From Achromobacter sp. ASV32 (GTDB lineage Bacteria; Pseudomonadota; Gammaproteobacteria; Burkholderiales; Burkholderiaceae_B), in the NCBI RefSeq assembly GCF_016428805.1, contig NZ_JAELTJ010000011.1, forward strand, positions 1 through 64,000: a DNA stretch of 64,000 nt. Reading direction: 5' to 3'. Numbering within the stretch: position 1 is the stretch's first letter; the number at the start of each line of letters is the position of its first letter. The notes beneath the pieces are model-generated. The model ran no database searches, had not been told where the DNA came from, and saw only the letters and a list, made by a program, of their open reading frames with translations. Shown piece after piece: positions 11,277 through 19,906 of this stretch. A program made the translations under genes and the position numbers.

Positions 11277-12686
11277 TCAGCGCACGGCGGTAGCTTCGGC
11301 GGGTTCCACCGCGCCAAAGCGCAGCCGGGCGAAACTGGCCAGGCTGGCCAGGGCCGCACACAAGCCGCCCAGCCACAGCGCGAGCACGGCGCCATGCGTG
11401 GTCGACACGTTGAAGCAGGCCGCCACCAGCGCCGCGCCGGTGGCTTGCCCCAGAAGGCGCACCGTGCCGATCATGCCGCTGGCCCCGCCCGCCCGCGACG
11501 GCGGCGCCGAGGTCATGATGGCGCGCAGGTTGGGCGACTGGAAAAAGCCGAAACCGGCGCCGCATAGCGCCATGCGCCAGGAAATATCCCAGGCGGACGG
11601 GGCGGCCGGCAGCAAGGCCAGCGAGGCCATGCCCAGCGCCAGCAGCGCCAGGCCCACGCCGCCCAGCATGCCGGCCGGATAGCGGTCCGACATGCGCCCG
11701 GCAATCGGCGCCATGATGGCCACCACCACGGGCCAGGGCGTGATCAGGAACCCGGTATGGACCTGCGTGTAGCCCAGCACCGTCTGGAACAGGAACGGCA
11801 GCGATACGAACGCCAGCGCCTGCGCGGCGAAGGCGCAGACCGCCGTGGCCGCGGACAAGGCAAACAGCGGCCGGCGCAGCAGGTCTACCGCCAGGATGGG
11901 CGCGGGATGGCCGGCCTGGCGGCGCATCAGCAGCCACAGGCTGGCGGCGGCCAGGCCCCATTCCAGCGTGACGCGCGGCCACGGCGCGCTGTGCGCCAGC
12001 TCGTTCGAGCCCAGCACGAACAGGCCCAGCGTCAGTGCGCACAGCGCGGCGGCCGTGCCGTCAAAACCATGCGACGAGCGGGTGGTTTCGGGCAGGCCGC
12101 GCAGGCCCAGCGCCATGGCCAGCAGGCCAATGGGCACGTTGATCAGGAACAGCCAGTGCCACGATCCCAGCAGCAGGATGGTGGAGGCCGCGGTCGGCCC
12201 GGCGGCGAACGACAGGCCGACCACCATCGCGTTCAGGCCCATGCCGCGTCCCAGCACTGGGGCGGGATAGATGAAGCGCAGCAAGGCGGCGTTCACGCTC
12301 ATGACGCCGGCCGCGCCCAGTCCTTGCAGGATGCGGGCGGCCACCAGCACGGGCAGCGTCGGCGCCAGCCCGCAGGCCAGCGAGGACAGCGTGAACACCA
12401 CGATGCCCACCATGTAGACCCGGCGGTGCCCCAGGATCTCGCCTAGCGCTGCGGCCGGCAGCAGGCCGGCCACCATGGCCAGTTGATAGCCGCTGATGAC
12501 CCAGATGGAGCCCGCGTCGCTGGCCTGCAGATCGCGCGCGATGGTGGGCAGCGCGGTGTTGGCGATGGCGGTGTCCAGGCTGGCCATGCAGACGGCCAGC
12601 ATGACGGCCAGCAGCGCGCCCAGGCGCTCGGAAGCCGGCAGGCCCTGGCCCGCGGGATAGATGGTGTGGCGTGAGAACGAGAACAT
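11277..12686 (-). CDS. MFS transporter, DHA2 (14-helix drug:H+ antiporter) family
   Basis: This inner-membrane efflux protein has 469 residues and about 14 hydrophobic segments, as in EmrB/QacA-type exporters. Family signs are the N-terminal motif D1 region (LDTAIANTALPTIARDL), the loop 2-3 motif LGEILGHRRVYMVG, and motif C-like RILQGLGAAGVM. Substrate cannot be predicted. It lies between a chemoreceptor and the pilus operon with no regulator beside it. No companion membrane-fusion gene is present, so it may work without a tripartite complex. Confidence 0.88.
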   Translation of the reverse strand: MFSFSRHTIYPAGQGLPASERLGALLAVMLAVCMASLDTAIANTALPTIARDLQASDAGSIWVISGYQLAMVAGLLPAAALGEILGHRRVYMVGIVVFTLSSLACGLAPTLPVLVAARILQGLGAAGVMSVNAALLRFIYPAPVLGRGMGLNAMVVGLSFAAGPTAASTILLLGSWHWLFLINVPIGLLAMALGLRGLPETTRSSHGFDGTAAALCALTLGLFVLGSNELAHSAPWPRVTLEWGLAAASLWLLMRRQAGHPAPILAVDLLRRPLFALSAATAVCAFAAQALAFVSLPFLFQTVLGYTQVHTGFLITPWPVVVAIMAPIAGRMSDRYPAGMLGGVGLALLALGMASLALLPAAPSAWDISWRMALCGAGFGFFQSPNLRAIMTSAPPSRAGGASGMIGTVRLLGQATGAALVAACFNVSTTHGAVLALWLGGLCAALASLASFARLRFGAVEPAEATAVR

Positions 12687-13173
12687 GAGGGGCCCTACGT
12701 GTCGGGGCGCGGGGCCGCCGACCGGGGGATGCGTTGATTGAGCGTTGATTCTAGTGCGACATGGGGATTCAACGCTTTGTCAGCCGGGCGGGGCCGCGGG
12801 GTGAATGGCGGATCCCGGCCAGTCGGAAAACCTGGCGGCGCATGCGGCATGCGACCGGTCGGTCACCCGGGAATATGGACGAATAATGCGTTTTGATAAT
12901 CAGGCGCCACACCGATGACTCGAATTCCGGGCCTTGATGTTACTAATCGAAATTATCTAATTTGCTGAATTACAACAATTTATCCACGCCCGATTGCGGC
13001 ATGCTTTCATAGACAAACGGCTTCTGCGGCCGGCCGGTTTCTAATCGAATCGGTTAGAAAGCGTAAATAATCCGATTTGAAAATTAACCGAATCGTGTTT
13101 GGCCCCTTTATCCGACGTACCATATTTCGTGTGCTGGTCTGATAGTGCAGCAGTATTTCGTGGAGGTGATTTC
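12687..13173. promoter_or_regulatory. AT-rich divergent promoter region upstream of pilus operon
   Basis: This 487-nt gene-free region separates the MFS gene from the pilus operon. From about 12880 it is much richer in A and T than its surroundings. TAATCGAA-like motifs recur (12942-12950, 13042-13049, and an AACCGAATCG at 13085-13094). No homopolymer C tract of the kind that phase-varies Bordetella fim promoters is visible. A strong GGAGGTGA ribosome site lies at 13162-13169. Confidence 0.55.
13038..13060. promoter_or_regulatory. 23-bp near-perfect palindrome, candidate pilus operator
   Basis: TTTCTAA at 13038-13044 and TTAGAAA at 13054-13060 enclose a symmetric centre; ten of eleven base pairs are complementary across the axis. 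It lies 114 nt upstream of the pilin start, a plausible place for a regulator. No regulator gene accompanies the operon. Confidence 0.5.
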
Positions 13174-13683
13174 ATGAAACGCTTGTCCTTGTGCGCGACG
13201 ACTCTGGCCTTGATAACTGCGGGCGCGATGCCGCTGGCGGTCCATGCGCAAACCACCGCCAACATGGTGGTGACACTGACGATCACGGCAAATTGCACCA
13301 TCGCCGCGAACCCCCTCAATTTCGGCAGTCACGGCGTGTTGAACACCGCGTTCAGCAATACCACCACGGTCAACGTGACCTGCACCAACACCACGCCCTA
13401 CACCGTGGGCCTGAGCGCCGGCACCGGCACCGGGTCCACCCTGGCCAACCGGTTGATGAACGGCACGACCACGGGCAACACCACGTCCACGGTTGCCTAT
13501 CAGCTTTACCAGCCCGCACCCAACCAGACCGTGGTGTGGGGCGACACGGGTGTGGCCGACCGTGTGGGCGGCACCGGCAGTGGCGCTGCGCAGGCGCTTA
13601 CGGTCACCGGTACCGTGCCCGCGCAGGCCACGCCAACGCCTGATCTGTACACGTCCACCGTCACCGCGACGGTGTACTTCTAG
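13174..13683 (+). CDS. Spore coat U domain pilin subunit (CsuA/B-like)
   Basis: This is a secreted subunit of an archaic chaperone-usher pilus. The ATG at 13174 follows GGAGGTGA and gives 169 residues: a signal peptide (about 1-25, cleaved after AVHAQ) and one SCPU domain. The domain has paired cysteines (ANCTIAAN, VTCTNTTPY) and the typical ending SYQLYQ-like...TSTVTATVYF. It is the first and probably most abundant product of a four-gene operon and may form the rod. Classical Csu systems encode three such subunits; only this one is present before the chaperone here. Confidence 0.88.
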   Translation: MKRLSLCATTLALITAGAMPLAVHAQTTANMVVTLTITANCTIAANPLNFGSHGVLNTAFSNTTTVNVTCTNTTPYTVGLSAGTGTGSTLANRLMNGTTTGNTTSTVAYQLYQPAPNQTVVWGDTGVADRVGGTGSGAAQALTVTGTVPAQATPTPDLYTSTVTATVYF

Positions 13684-14438
13684 TGCGGCGCGCCGTCGGG
13701 GCTCCCGCATGCTGGGGCGGCACGGTCCGTTGGTTGGCGGGCGCGCTGGTGGTGGCCTGCGTCGGCATCGGCGCCTTGCCCGCGCGAGCGGCGACTCTGC
13801 AGATCTCGCCGGTGCTGGTGGACCTGGCGCCCCAGCAGAGCGCTACCGGCATCATGCTGCGCAATCCCGGGAGCACGCCGATCTATGGCCAGGTGCGGGT
13901 GTACGCCTGGGACCAGACGCAGGACGACGACATACTCACGCCCACGGCCGAGATCCAGGCCAGTCCACCCATCATCCAGGTGCCGCCCAAGGGCGAACAG
14001 CTGGTACGGCTGGTGCGCAGCGGCAACGACCTGGCGCCGCTGCAGAAAAGCTATCGGCTGGTGATCGACGAGATTCCCGATCCCGCCACGCCGCGGATCA
14101 ACGGCGTGGTGCTGCGGATGCGCTATTCGGTGCCGGTATTCGTGGCCGGCGCCACGCCCGAGCCCGTGCCCGAACTGGCCTGGCACGTGGCGCGCGCGGA
14201 CAAGGAATGGGTGCTGCGGCTGGCCAACACCGGCACCCGCTATGCCCAGGTGGCGTCGCTGCAGATCGTGGCCGGTCCGGATACGCCGGTGGCAAAGGTG
14301 GACGGCCTGCTGGGCTACGCGCTGGCTCAGCGGCAGCGCGAGTGGCGGATTCCCGTCAAACACGGCGCGGCCGGCCCGATAAGGATCAAGGCCCTGGTGA
14401 ACGGCAACGCCGTCACCGTGACTCCGCGAGTTGACTGA
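13683..14438 (+). CDS. Periplasmic pilus chaperone (CsuC-like)
   Basis: This periplasmic chaperone with two Ig-like domains folds pilin subunits and delivers them to the usher. The start appears to be a GTG at 13683 that shares its G with the TAG stop of the pilin gene, giving 251 residues with a signal peptide ending near LPARAA. The N-terminal domain carries LQISPVLVDLAP, and the middle has KGEQLVRLVR, corresponding to the subunit-binding G1 strand area. Translation is probably coupled to the pilin gene. No better in-frame start with a ribosome site is visible. Confidence 0.88.
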   Translation: MRRAVGAPACWGGTVRWLAGALVVACVGIGALPARAATLQISPVLVDLAPQQSATGIMLRNPGSTPIYGQVRVYAWDQTQDDDILTPTAEIQASPPIIQVPPKGEQLVRLVRSGNDLAPLQKSYRLVIDEIPDPATPRINGVVLRMRYSVPVFVAGATPEPVPELAWHVARADKEWVLRLANTGTRYAQVASLQIVAGPDTPVAKVDGLLGYALAQRQREWRIPVKHGAAGPIRIKALVNGNAVTVTPRVD

Positions 14439-14493
14439 CTGATTGCGTCCCGGCCCGCCATGCGGGCGGTTCCGGGGTAAGAGAAGGCAGCCC

Positions 14494-16839
14494 ATGGCAG
14501 TACGCGCTCTCCGTGCTTGCGGGCGCTGCGCAGGCCGTCTCGCGCTCATACTGATCGGGGCGTCGGCGGCAGCGGCGGATGTGCCCACCCAACTGGTGTC
14601 GTTCGGCGATATCGCCGAACGCGACGTCTATTTGGAGGTGAGTATCAATGGCGTGAACACAACCCAGTTGCTGCGTTTCCGGGATGCGCAAGGCCGGCTG
14701 TCGGCCAGCCCGGGCGCGCTGGGATCGGTGGGGGTGGACGTGCGCAGGCTGGGCGTGCCGCAGGACACCGAAATCCGGCTCGATGAGATCGCCGGTCTGC
14801 GCTATACCTACAACGCCGCCATGCAGTCGGTGAACCTGGTGGTGCCCGACGCCCTGCGCCAGCCTTTCCAGGTGGACACCCGCGGGCTGCCCAGGACGCC
14901 GCCAGCGACGTCGGGGCGTGGCCTGATTCTGAACTACGAGGCCTATGCGCAGACCGATTCCTACAGCAAAGTGTCGGCGTATTCGGAGCTGCGTTATTTC
15001 GACCCCCGTGGCACGCTCAGCAACACCGGCACCACCTATCTGGGCGGACGGGCGGACCGCTACGTGCGCTACGACACCTACTGGACCCAGTCCGACCAGG
15101 ACACGCTCCGGACGCTGCGGGTGGGCGACACCATTACCTCGTCGCTGAACTGGTCGCGCTCGGTGCGCGTGGCAGGCATCCAGTGGGGCCGCAATTTCGC
15201 GTTGCGGCCCGACCTGGTGACGTTCCCGGTGTCGTCGCTGAGCGCCTCGTCGGTGGTGCCGTCGTCGGTGTCGCTGTACGTGAACGGCGTGCAGCAGTAT
15301 TCGGGCAACGTGCCCGCCGGGCCCTTCGTGGTCAACCAGATTCCCGGTATCACCGGGGCCGGCCAGGCCACGCTGGTGACGCGCGACGCGCTGGGGCGCA
15401 GCGTCAGCACGTCCGTGCCGCTGTATATCGATACCCGCATGCTGGCGGCCGGGCTGTCCAGTTATTCGATCGAGGCGGGGGTGGCGCGGCGCCAGTTCAG
15501 CGTGCGTTCGTTCGACTACGACACGCGTCCGGCCATGACCGCGTCGGGACGCTACGGGCTGGACGACGCGCTGACGCTGGAAGGGCATTCGGAGCTGAGC
15601 GCCGGCGTCTACAACGTGGGCGCGGGCGCGCTGGTCAGGCTGGGGCAGGCGGGCGTGGTCAACGGCGCGCTGTCGGGCAGCGCGGGCAACCATGCCGGCG
15701 GCCAGGTGAGCGTGGGATACCAGTACGTGCAACCGGCCTTCAGCCTGGAGGTGCAGTCGGTGCGCGCACTGGGCGACTATGGTGACCTGGGGTCGCGCGA
15801 AGACGTGCCGGTGCCGCGCCAGACGGACCGGGTGACGTTTTCGCTGCCGTTGACCGTGGCGCAAAGCGTCGCGTTCAGCTATGTCGGCTTTCGCATGCCG
15901 CAGGCGCCCGCGGCCAGGATCGGGTCGGCCTCGTACACCGCCAATCTGCACAGCCGCGTGTCGATGAACGTGAGCGCCTACAACGATTTTGCCCAGACGG
16001 GTTCGCATGGTGTCTACCTGGGCTTGTCGATCATGCTGGGCGACAACACCCAGATCAACGCGTCGGCCGGCAAGCAGGGCGAGCAGAATATCTACAGCGT
16101 GGGGGCGCAGCACAACGTGGACTACGACGGCGGCTGGGGCTGGGGCGTGGAGAATGGCCGCAGCGGCGGCGCGCAGTACAACCAGGGCAAGGTCCAGTTC
16201 CTGGGCCGCTACGGCCAGGTGACCGCGCTGGGGCAGGACTATGGCGGCAGGAGCCAGGCCGCGGTGCAGGCCTCGGGCGCGGTCGTGTTGATGGACGGCG
16301 CGGTAACGCCGTCGCGACGTATCAACGATGCCTTTGCGCTGGTCAGCACTGATGGCACGCCGGGCGTGTCGGTGCTGCACGAAAACCGCAAGCTCGGGCG
16401 CACCAACAGCGCGGGTCACTTGCTGGTGCCGGACCTGAACGCCTACCAGATGAACCGCCTGGCCATCGATCCCGACGAGCTGCCCGTGGACTCGAAGCTG
16501 GATTCGACCAAAGTCGTGGTGGTGCCGCAGGCCGGCTCCGGCGTGCTGGCCAGGTTCCAGCTGCAGCGCTATGCCGCGGCGTCGGTGGTGCTGCAGATGC
16601 CGGACGGCAAGGTGGCGCCGGTGGGAGCGCAAGTGGCGCACGTGGAAAGCGGCAAGCAGTCCGTGGTGGGTTACGACGGCATCGCCTTCGTCGAAGACCT
16701 GACGCCGGACAACCACCTGCGCATCAAGGGCGGCGGCGTGTCCTGCGTAGTGGAGTTTCCGTATCGGCATGACCCCGCGAGGCCCTTGCCCACGCTGGGG
16801 CCGTTCGTGTGTCAGCCGTTGAAGGAGTCCGGACAATGA
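14494..16839 (+). CDS. Outer-membrane fimbrial usher (CsuD-like)
   Basis: This outer-membrane beta-barrel pore assembles and exports pilus subunits. I take the ATG at 14494 (781 residues) after AAGG; the first residues make a signal peptide ending around SAAAAD. An N-terminal domain is followed by the barrel with the usher motif YVNGVQQYSGNVPAGPFVVNQIP and C-terminal plug-like domains. A CVVEFPY segment near the end carries one of the two final cysteines. The stop overlaps the ATG of the tip gene. A GC-rich hairpin near 14450-14478 lies between the chaperone and usher genes and might adjust their expression ratio. Confidence 0.93.
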   Translation: MAVRALRACGRCAGRLALILIGASAAAADVPTQLVSFGDIAERDVYLEVSINGVNTTQLLRFRDAQGRLSASPGALGSVGVDVRRLGVPQDTEIRLDEIAGLRYTYNAAMQSVNLVVPDALRQPFQVDTRGLPRTPPATSGRGLILNYEAYAQTDSYSKVSAYSELRYFDPRGTLSNTGTTYLGGRADRYVRYDTYWTQSDQDTLRTLRVGDTITSSLNWSRSVRVAGIQWGRNFALRPDLVTFPVSSLSASSVVPSSVSLYVNGVQQYSGNVPAGPFVVNQIPGITGAGQATLVTRDALGRSVSTSVPLYIDTRMLAAGLSSYSIEAGVARRQFSVRSFDYDTRPAMTASGRYGLDDALTLEGHSELSAGVYNVGAGALVRLGQAGVVNGALSGSAGNHAGGQVSVGYQYVQPAFSLEVQSVRALGDYGDLGSREDVPVPRQTDRVTFSLPLTVAQSVAFSYVGFRMPQAPAARIGSASYTANLHSRVSMNVSAYNDFAQTGSHGVYLGLSIMLGDNTQINASAGKQGEQNIYSVGAQHNVDYDGGWGWGVENGRSGGAQYNQGKVQFLGRYGQVTALGQDYGGRSQAAVQASGAVVLMDGAVTPSRRINDAFALVSTDGTPGVSVLHENRKLGRTNSAGHLLVPDLNAYQMNRLAIDPDELPVDSKLDSTKVVVVPQAGSGVLARFQLQRYAAASVVLQMPDGKVAPVGAQVAHVESGKQSVVGYDGIAFVEDLTPDNHLRIKGGGVSCVVEFPYRHDPARPLPTLGPFVCQPLKESGQ

Positions 16840-17828
16840 AGTCCGCGTTGTTCTTGTTGGGCACCCTGTTGGGACTGGGCTGGTCGGCCGATGCGCAGGC
16901 GACTTCTTGCGCGCTGGCCTCGGGCACCACCAGCACGGTCAATTTCGGCACCGTGAATCCGTTGCTCGCCGCCGATACGTTCGCCGACAGCAATACCGTG
17001 ACGGTGACGTGCAATTTCACCAGCCTGGCCCTGGGCGCGCGCCTGTGCTTTTCCGCCGGGGTGGGAAATACCAGCCCGTCGGTGGAGGCGCGTGCGATGG
17101 GCGCGGGCGCGTTCCGCATGAACTACAACCTGTATACGGACAGCGGCCACAACCAGATATGGAGCGCTTCCGCGGCCAATACGACGACATCGGTGCTGGT
17201 GACGGGCCCGTTGCTGACGGGGGGCCTGGGATCGGGTTCGTTTTCGTTCTATGCGAAGCTGCCGGGCAACCAGAGTACGGTATCGACCATCGGCAACGCC
17301 AACACGCTGTATAGCGAAACCTACACCACCACTGTGCGCGTGGACATCGCGTCGGGGTTGTTGGCGACCTTGCTGGTGAACTGCCCGATTACGACGCCCA
17401 TGCAGACGCTCTTCGTCCCGCTGACCGTGCAAGCGACCGTGCAAAAGAACTGCACCATCAACGCGACCAACCTGGCGTTTCCGGCGCAAGGGCTGTTGAA
17501 CCATGTGGTGACGGCGAATGGCCAGATCACGGTGCGTTGCACCAATAACAACGCCTTCTCGGTCGCGCTCAGCGGCGGCTCGGTGGCCAACAATGTGGCC
17601 GCGCGCAAGATGAAGCATGCGACGGCGGCCGATACCGTGAGTTATCAGCTGTACCAGGACGGCGGCTATGCAACGATCTGGGGTGACGGCTTGACCGGCG
17701 GCACGCCGCTGACCGGCACGGGGACGGGAGCCAACCAGCAGTTCACGGTCTATGGCAGGGTGCCGGTGCAGGCGACGCCACGTCCGGGAAACTATACCGA
17801 TACCGTCATCGCCACCATCACGTTCTGA
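16836..17828 (+). CDS. Two-domain spore coat U tip adhesin (CsuE-like)
   Basis: This is a secreted protein of 330 residues whose ATG overlaps the usher stop (ATGA), preceded by AAGGAG. After a signal peptide (to about residue 24, DAQAT) come two SCPU domains, about 25-175 and 205-330, each with a cysteine pair (SCALASG/VTCNFTS; NCTINATN/VRCTNNN). CsuE, the tip adhesin of Acinetobacter Csu pili, has the same two-domain plan, and this protein likely caps the pilus and binds surfaces. It closes the operon and converges with the LysR gene 33 nt further on. Confidence 0.88.
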   Translation: MKSALFLLGTLLGLGWSADAQATSCALASGTTSTVNFGTVNPLLAADTFADSNTVTVTCNFTSLALGARLCFSAGVGNTSPSVEARAMGAGAFRMNYNLYTDSGHNQIWSASAANTTTSVLVTGPLLTGGLGSGSFSFYAKLPGNQSTVSTIGNANTLYSETYTTTVRVDIASGLLATLLVNCPITTPMQTLFVPLTVQATVQKNCTINATNLAFPAQGLLNHVVTANGQITVRCTNNNAFSVALSGGSVANNVAARKMKHATAADTVSYQLYQDGGYATIWGDGLTGGTPLTGTGTGANQQFTVYGRVPVQATPRPGNYTDTVIATITF

Positions 17829-17861
17829 TGGCCGGACGCTGGCGGTTCAGGCATCGCGCGT

Positions 17862-18803
17862 TCAAGTCGCCGTCGCCGCCCTGGCCCGCAGCATGCCGCC
17901 CAGTTCCGCATAGCAACGCTTCACCGCGTCGCGGGCCTGTTGTTCAGGGGCGCGCGTCATCAGGCTGATGCGGCGCGTCAGCCGCGGATGCTGCAGCGGC
18001 ACGATGGCCAGGCCGTCGGGGCGCTGGCCCTGCGTGTACAGCCGCGAGATCAGGCCGACCCGCAACCCGGCGCGCACCAGGCTGTAGAGCGTATCGGTGT
18101 AGTTCAGCGTATCGGTGGCGGCCAGGTCGGCGCCCTGCTGGCGCAGCGCCGAGACGATCATCTCGTAGGTGCTGCCGCGTGACAGCACGGCCAGCGGTTC
18201 GCGTTTCAGGTCCTGCCAGGTGATCTGCCGGCGGCGTGACAGCCGGTGGCTGTCGGACAGCACCGCCACCAGGTCGTCCTCGGCCACGAAGGTGGCCGCC
18301 AGGCCCGGCGCCAGGCCGAAATCCAGTCCCAGGCCGATGTCGAGCTCGCCGTTGGCCAGCGCGGCCATCAGCTCATCGTTCAAGTGGTCGGACAGGATTA
18401 GCACGATGTCGGGGTGGCGCAGCCGCCATTGGGCCACGGCGGGCGCCAGCAGGTGCATGGTCGACGGAATGCAGCCGATGCGCACCGTGGCGGCCTGCGT
18501 GTCCAACAGGCGCCGCAGGTCTTCGGTGCCCCGTGTGTAGCTGTTGAGCAACCACTCGATCTGGGCGCGGGCGGCGTGGCCGGCCGGCGTCAGGCGCACG
18601 TGGTGCGTGCCGCGGTCGAACAGCGTCACGCCCATCAAGGCTTCGAGCTCGCGGATGGCCGACGACAGCGCGGGCTGGCTCAGCGCCAGCGCCTCGGCGG
18701 CGCGGCTGAAGCTGGCGTGGCGGGCGACCTCCTTGAAGCCGCGCAATTGGCGCAGCGTGGGCTGGCGGGCGGGGGCGGCGTCGCGGGCAGGCGGTTTGGT
18801 CAT
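17862..18803 (-). CDS. LysR-family transcriptional regulator
   Basis: The 313 residues show an N-terminal helix-turn-helix (about 20-78: LRQLRGFKEVARHASFSRAA...ALSQPALSSAI) and a C-terminal periplasmic-binding-like effector domain (from about 105, VRIGCIPSTMHLL). It is transcribed divergently from the Bug receptor and M20 hydrolase genes. The usual LysR arrangement makes it the likely activator of that unit, responding to the transported compound or its product. The effector is unknown. Confidence 0.92.
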   Translation of the reverse strand: MTKPPARDAAPARQPTLRQLRGFKEVARHASFSRAAEALALSQPALSSAIRELEALMGVTLFDRGTHHVRLTPAGHAARAQIEWLLNSYTRGTEDLRRLLDTQAATVRIGCIPSTMHLLAPAVAQWRLRHPDIVLILSDHLNDELMAALANGELDIGLGLDFGLAPGLAATFVAEDDLVAVLSDSHRLSRRRQITWQDLKREPLAVLSRGSTYEMIVSALRQQGADLAATDTLNYTDTLYSLVRAGLRVGLISRLYTQGQRPDGLAIVPLQHPRLTRRISLMTRAPEQQARDAVKRCYAELGGMLRARAATAT

Positions 18804-18824
18804 AGATTTACCTGATGAATCTAT
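18802..18824. promoter_or_regulatory. LysR-type inverted repeat in divergent promoter
   Basis: ATAGATT (18802-18808) and AATCTAT (18818-18824) form a perfect 7-bp inverted repeat spaced by nine bases, of T-N11-A type. It overlaps the LysR start codon and lies about 95 nt before the Bug gene. That would suit autoregulation and control of the divergent unit. Confidence 0.55.
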
Positions 18825-18917
18825 AAAAATAACCCATTTCAGTTATGACGCAAGGCTGCGTACGATGGCGCCCTCGCCCTCTACGCATCGCCGGTCCGCA
18901 GCCGGCTGCCCGCCATC

Positions 18918-19901
18918 ATGTTCAAACGCCTGTTTCTGTCCGTCTCCGCGCTGGCAGCCGCGCTGTGCCTGGCCCCGGCCGCCTGTGCCGGCGATGCCTG
19001 GCCGGCGGCCAAGCCGCTGACCCTGATCGTGCCCGTCAGCCCGGGCGGCAACGTCGATACCACTGCCCGCCTGGTGGCGCAGAAGCTGGGCGAACGCCTG
19101 AAGCAATCCATCATCGTGGACAACGTGGCGGGCGCGGGCGGCGTCCTGGGCGTGGCCAAGGCTACTCACGCGGCGGCCGACGGCTACACGCTGGTGATGG
19201 GGTTCGACGGCCCGGTCAGCGTGGCGCGGCTGATCAACCCGGCAGTCAAGTACGACGCCGAGACCGCGCTGGCGCCGGTGGCGCTGGTGACCACGGCGCC
19301 GGTGGTGCTGCTGGCCCGCCCGGGGCTGCCGGCCAACAACATGCAGGAGCTGATCGCGCTGGCGCGCAGCAAGCCGGATACGCTGACCTATGCGTCCTCG
19401 GGCGTGGGCACCGTGCTGCACCTGGCGATGGAGGTGATGCAGGAGCAGGCCAGGATCAAGCTGGTGCACGTGCCCTACCGGGGCGGCGCGCAGATCACCA
19501 ATGACGTCATGGGCGGCCAGGTGGACCTGGGCCTGCTGGTCACCACCAGCGCCACCCCGCTGGTGCAGCAGAACAAGCTGCGCGCGCTGGGGCTGACCTC
19601 GGCCACGCGCATCGCCACGCTGCCGGGCGTGCAGGCCTTTGCCGAAACCCCCGAACTCAAGGGCTTTGAATTGAACACCTGGACCGGCGTGTTCGTACCG
19701 GCCGGCACGCCGCCCGATGTGGTGCAGCGCCTGAACCAGGAACTGAACGCCGTCCTGCAACTGGACGAGGTGAAAAAGCGCCTGGCCGAAGGCGGTGCGA
19801 TTCCCGGCCAGGGGTCCCCCGAGGCGTTCGCCGTGTTCCTGAGGAAAGAGAAAGACGTATACGCGCACATCGTCAAAAGCGCCAACATCCAGCAGGAGTA
19901 G
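18918..19901 (+). CDS. Bug-family extracytoplasmic substrate-binding protein
   Basis: This periplasmic receptor belongs to the tripartite tricarboxylate transporter (TctC/Bug) type, a family greatly expanded in Bordetella and Achromobacter. Its 327 residues have a signal peptide (about 1-25, ACAGDAWPA). Family blocks are LIVPVSPGGNVDTTAR, HVPYRGGAQITNDVMGGQVDL, and FVPAGTPPDVVQRLNQEL. No TctA/TctB membrane genes adjoin, as is common for orphan Bug proteins. The next gene is a hydrolase five bases away, so the ligand is probably an amide or acylated amino acid; this is inference. Confidence 0.92.
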   Translation: MFKRLFLSVSALAAALCLAPAACAGDAWPAAKPLTLIVPVSPGGNVDTTARLVAQKLGERLKQSIIVDNVAGAGGVLGVAKATHAAADGYTLVMGFDGPVSVARLINPAVKYDAETALAPVALVTTAPVVLLARPGLPANNMQELIALARSKPDTLTYASSGVGTVLHLAMEVMQEQARIKLVHVPYRGGAQITNDVMGGQVDLGLLVTTSATPLVQQNKLRALGLTSATRIATLPGVQAFAETPELKGFELNTWTGVFVPAGTPPDVVQRLNQELNAVLQLDEVKKRLAEGGAIPGQGSPEAFAVFLRKEKDVYAHIVKSANIQQE

Positions 19902-19906
19902 ACGCC

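Noticed and set aside
12687-13173. Phase-variable homopolymer C tract as in Bordetella fim promoters
   Set aside because: No C run long enough for slippage is present in the region.
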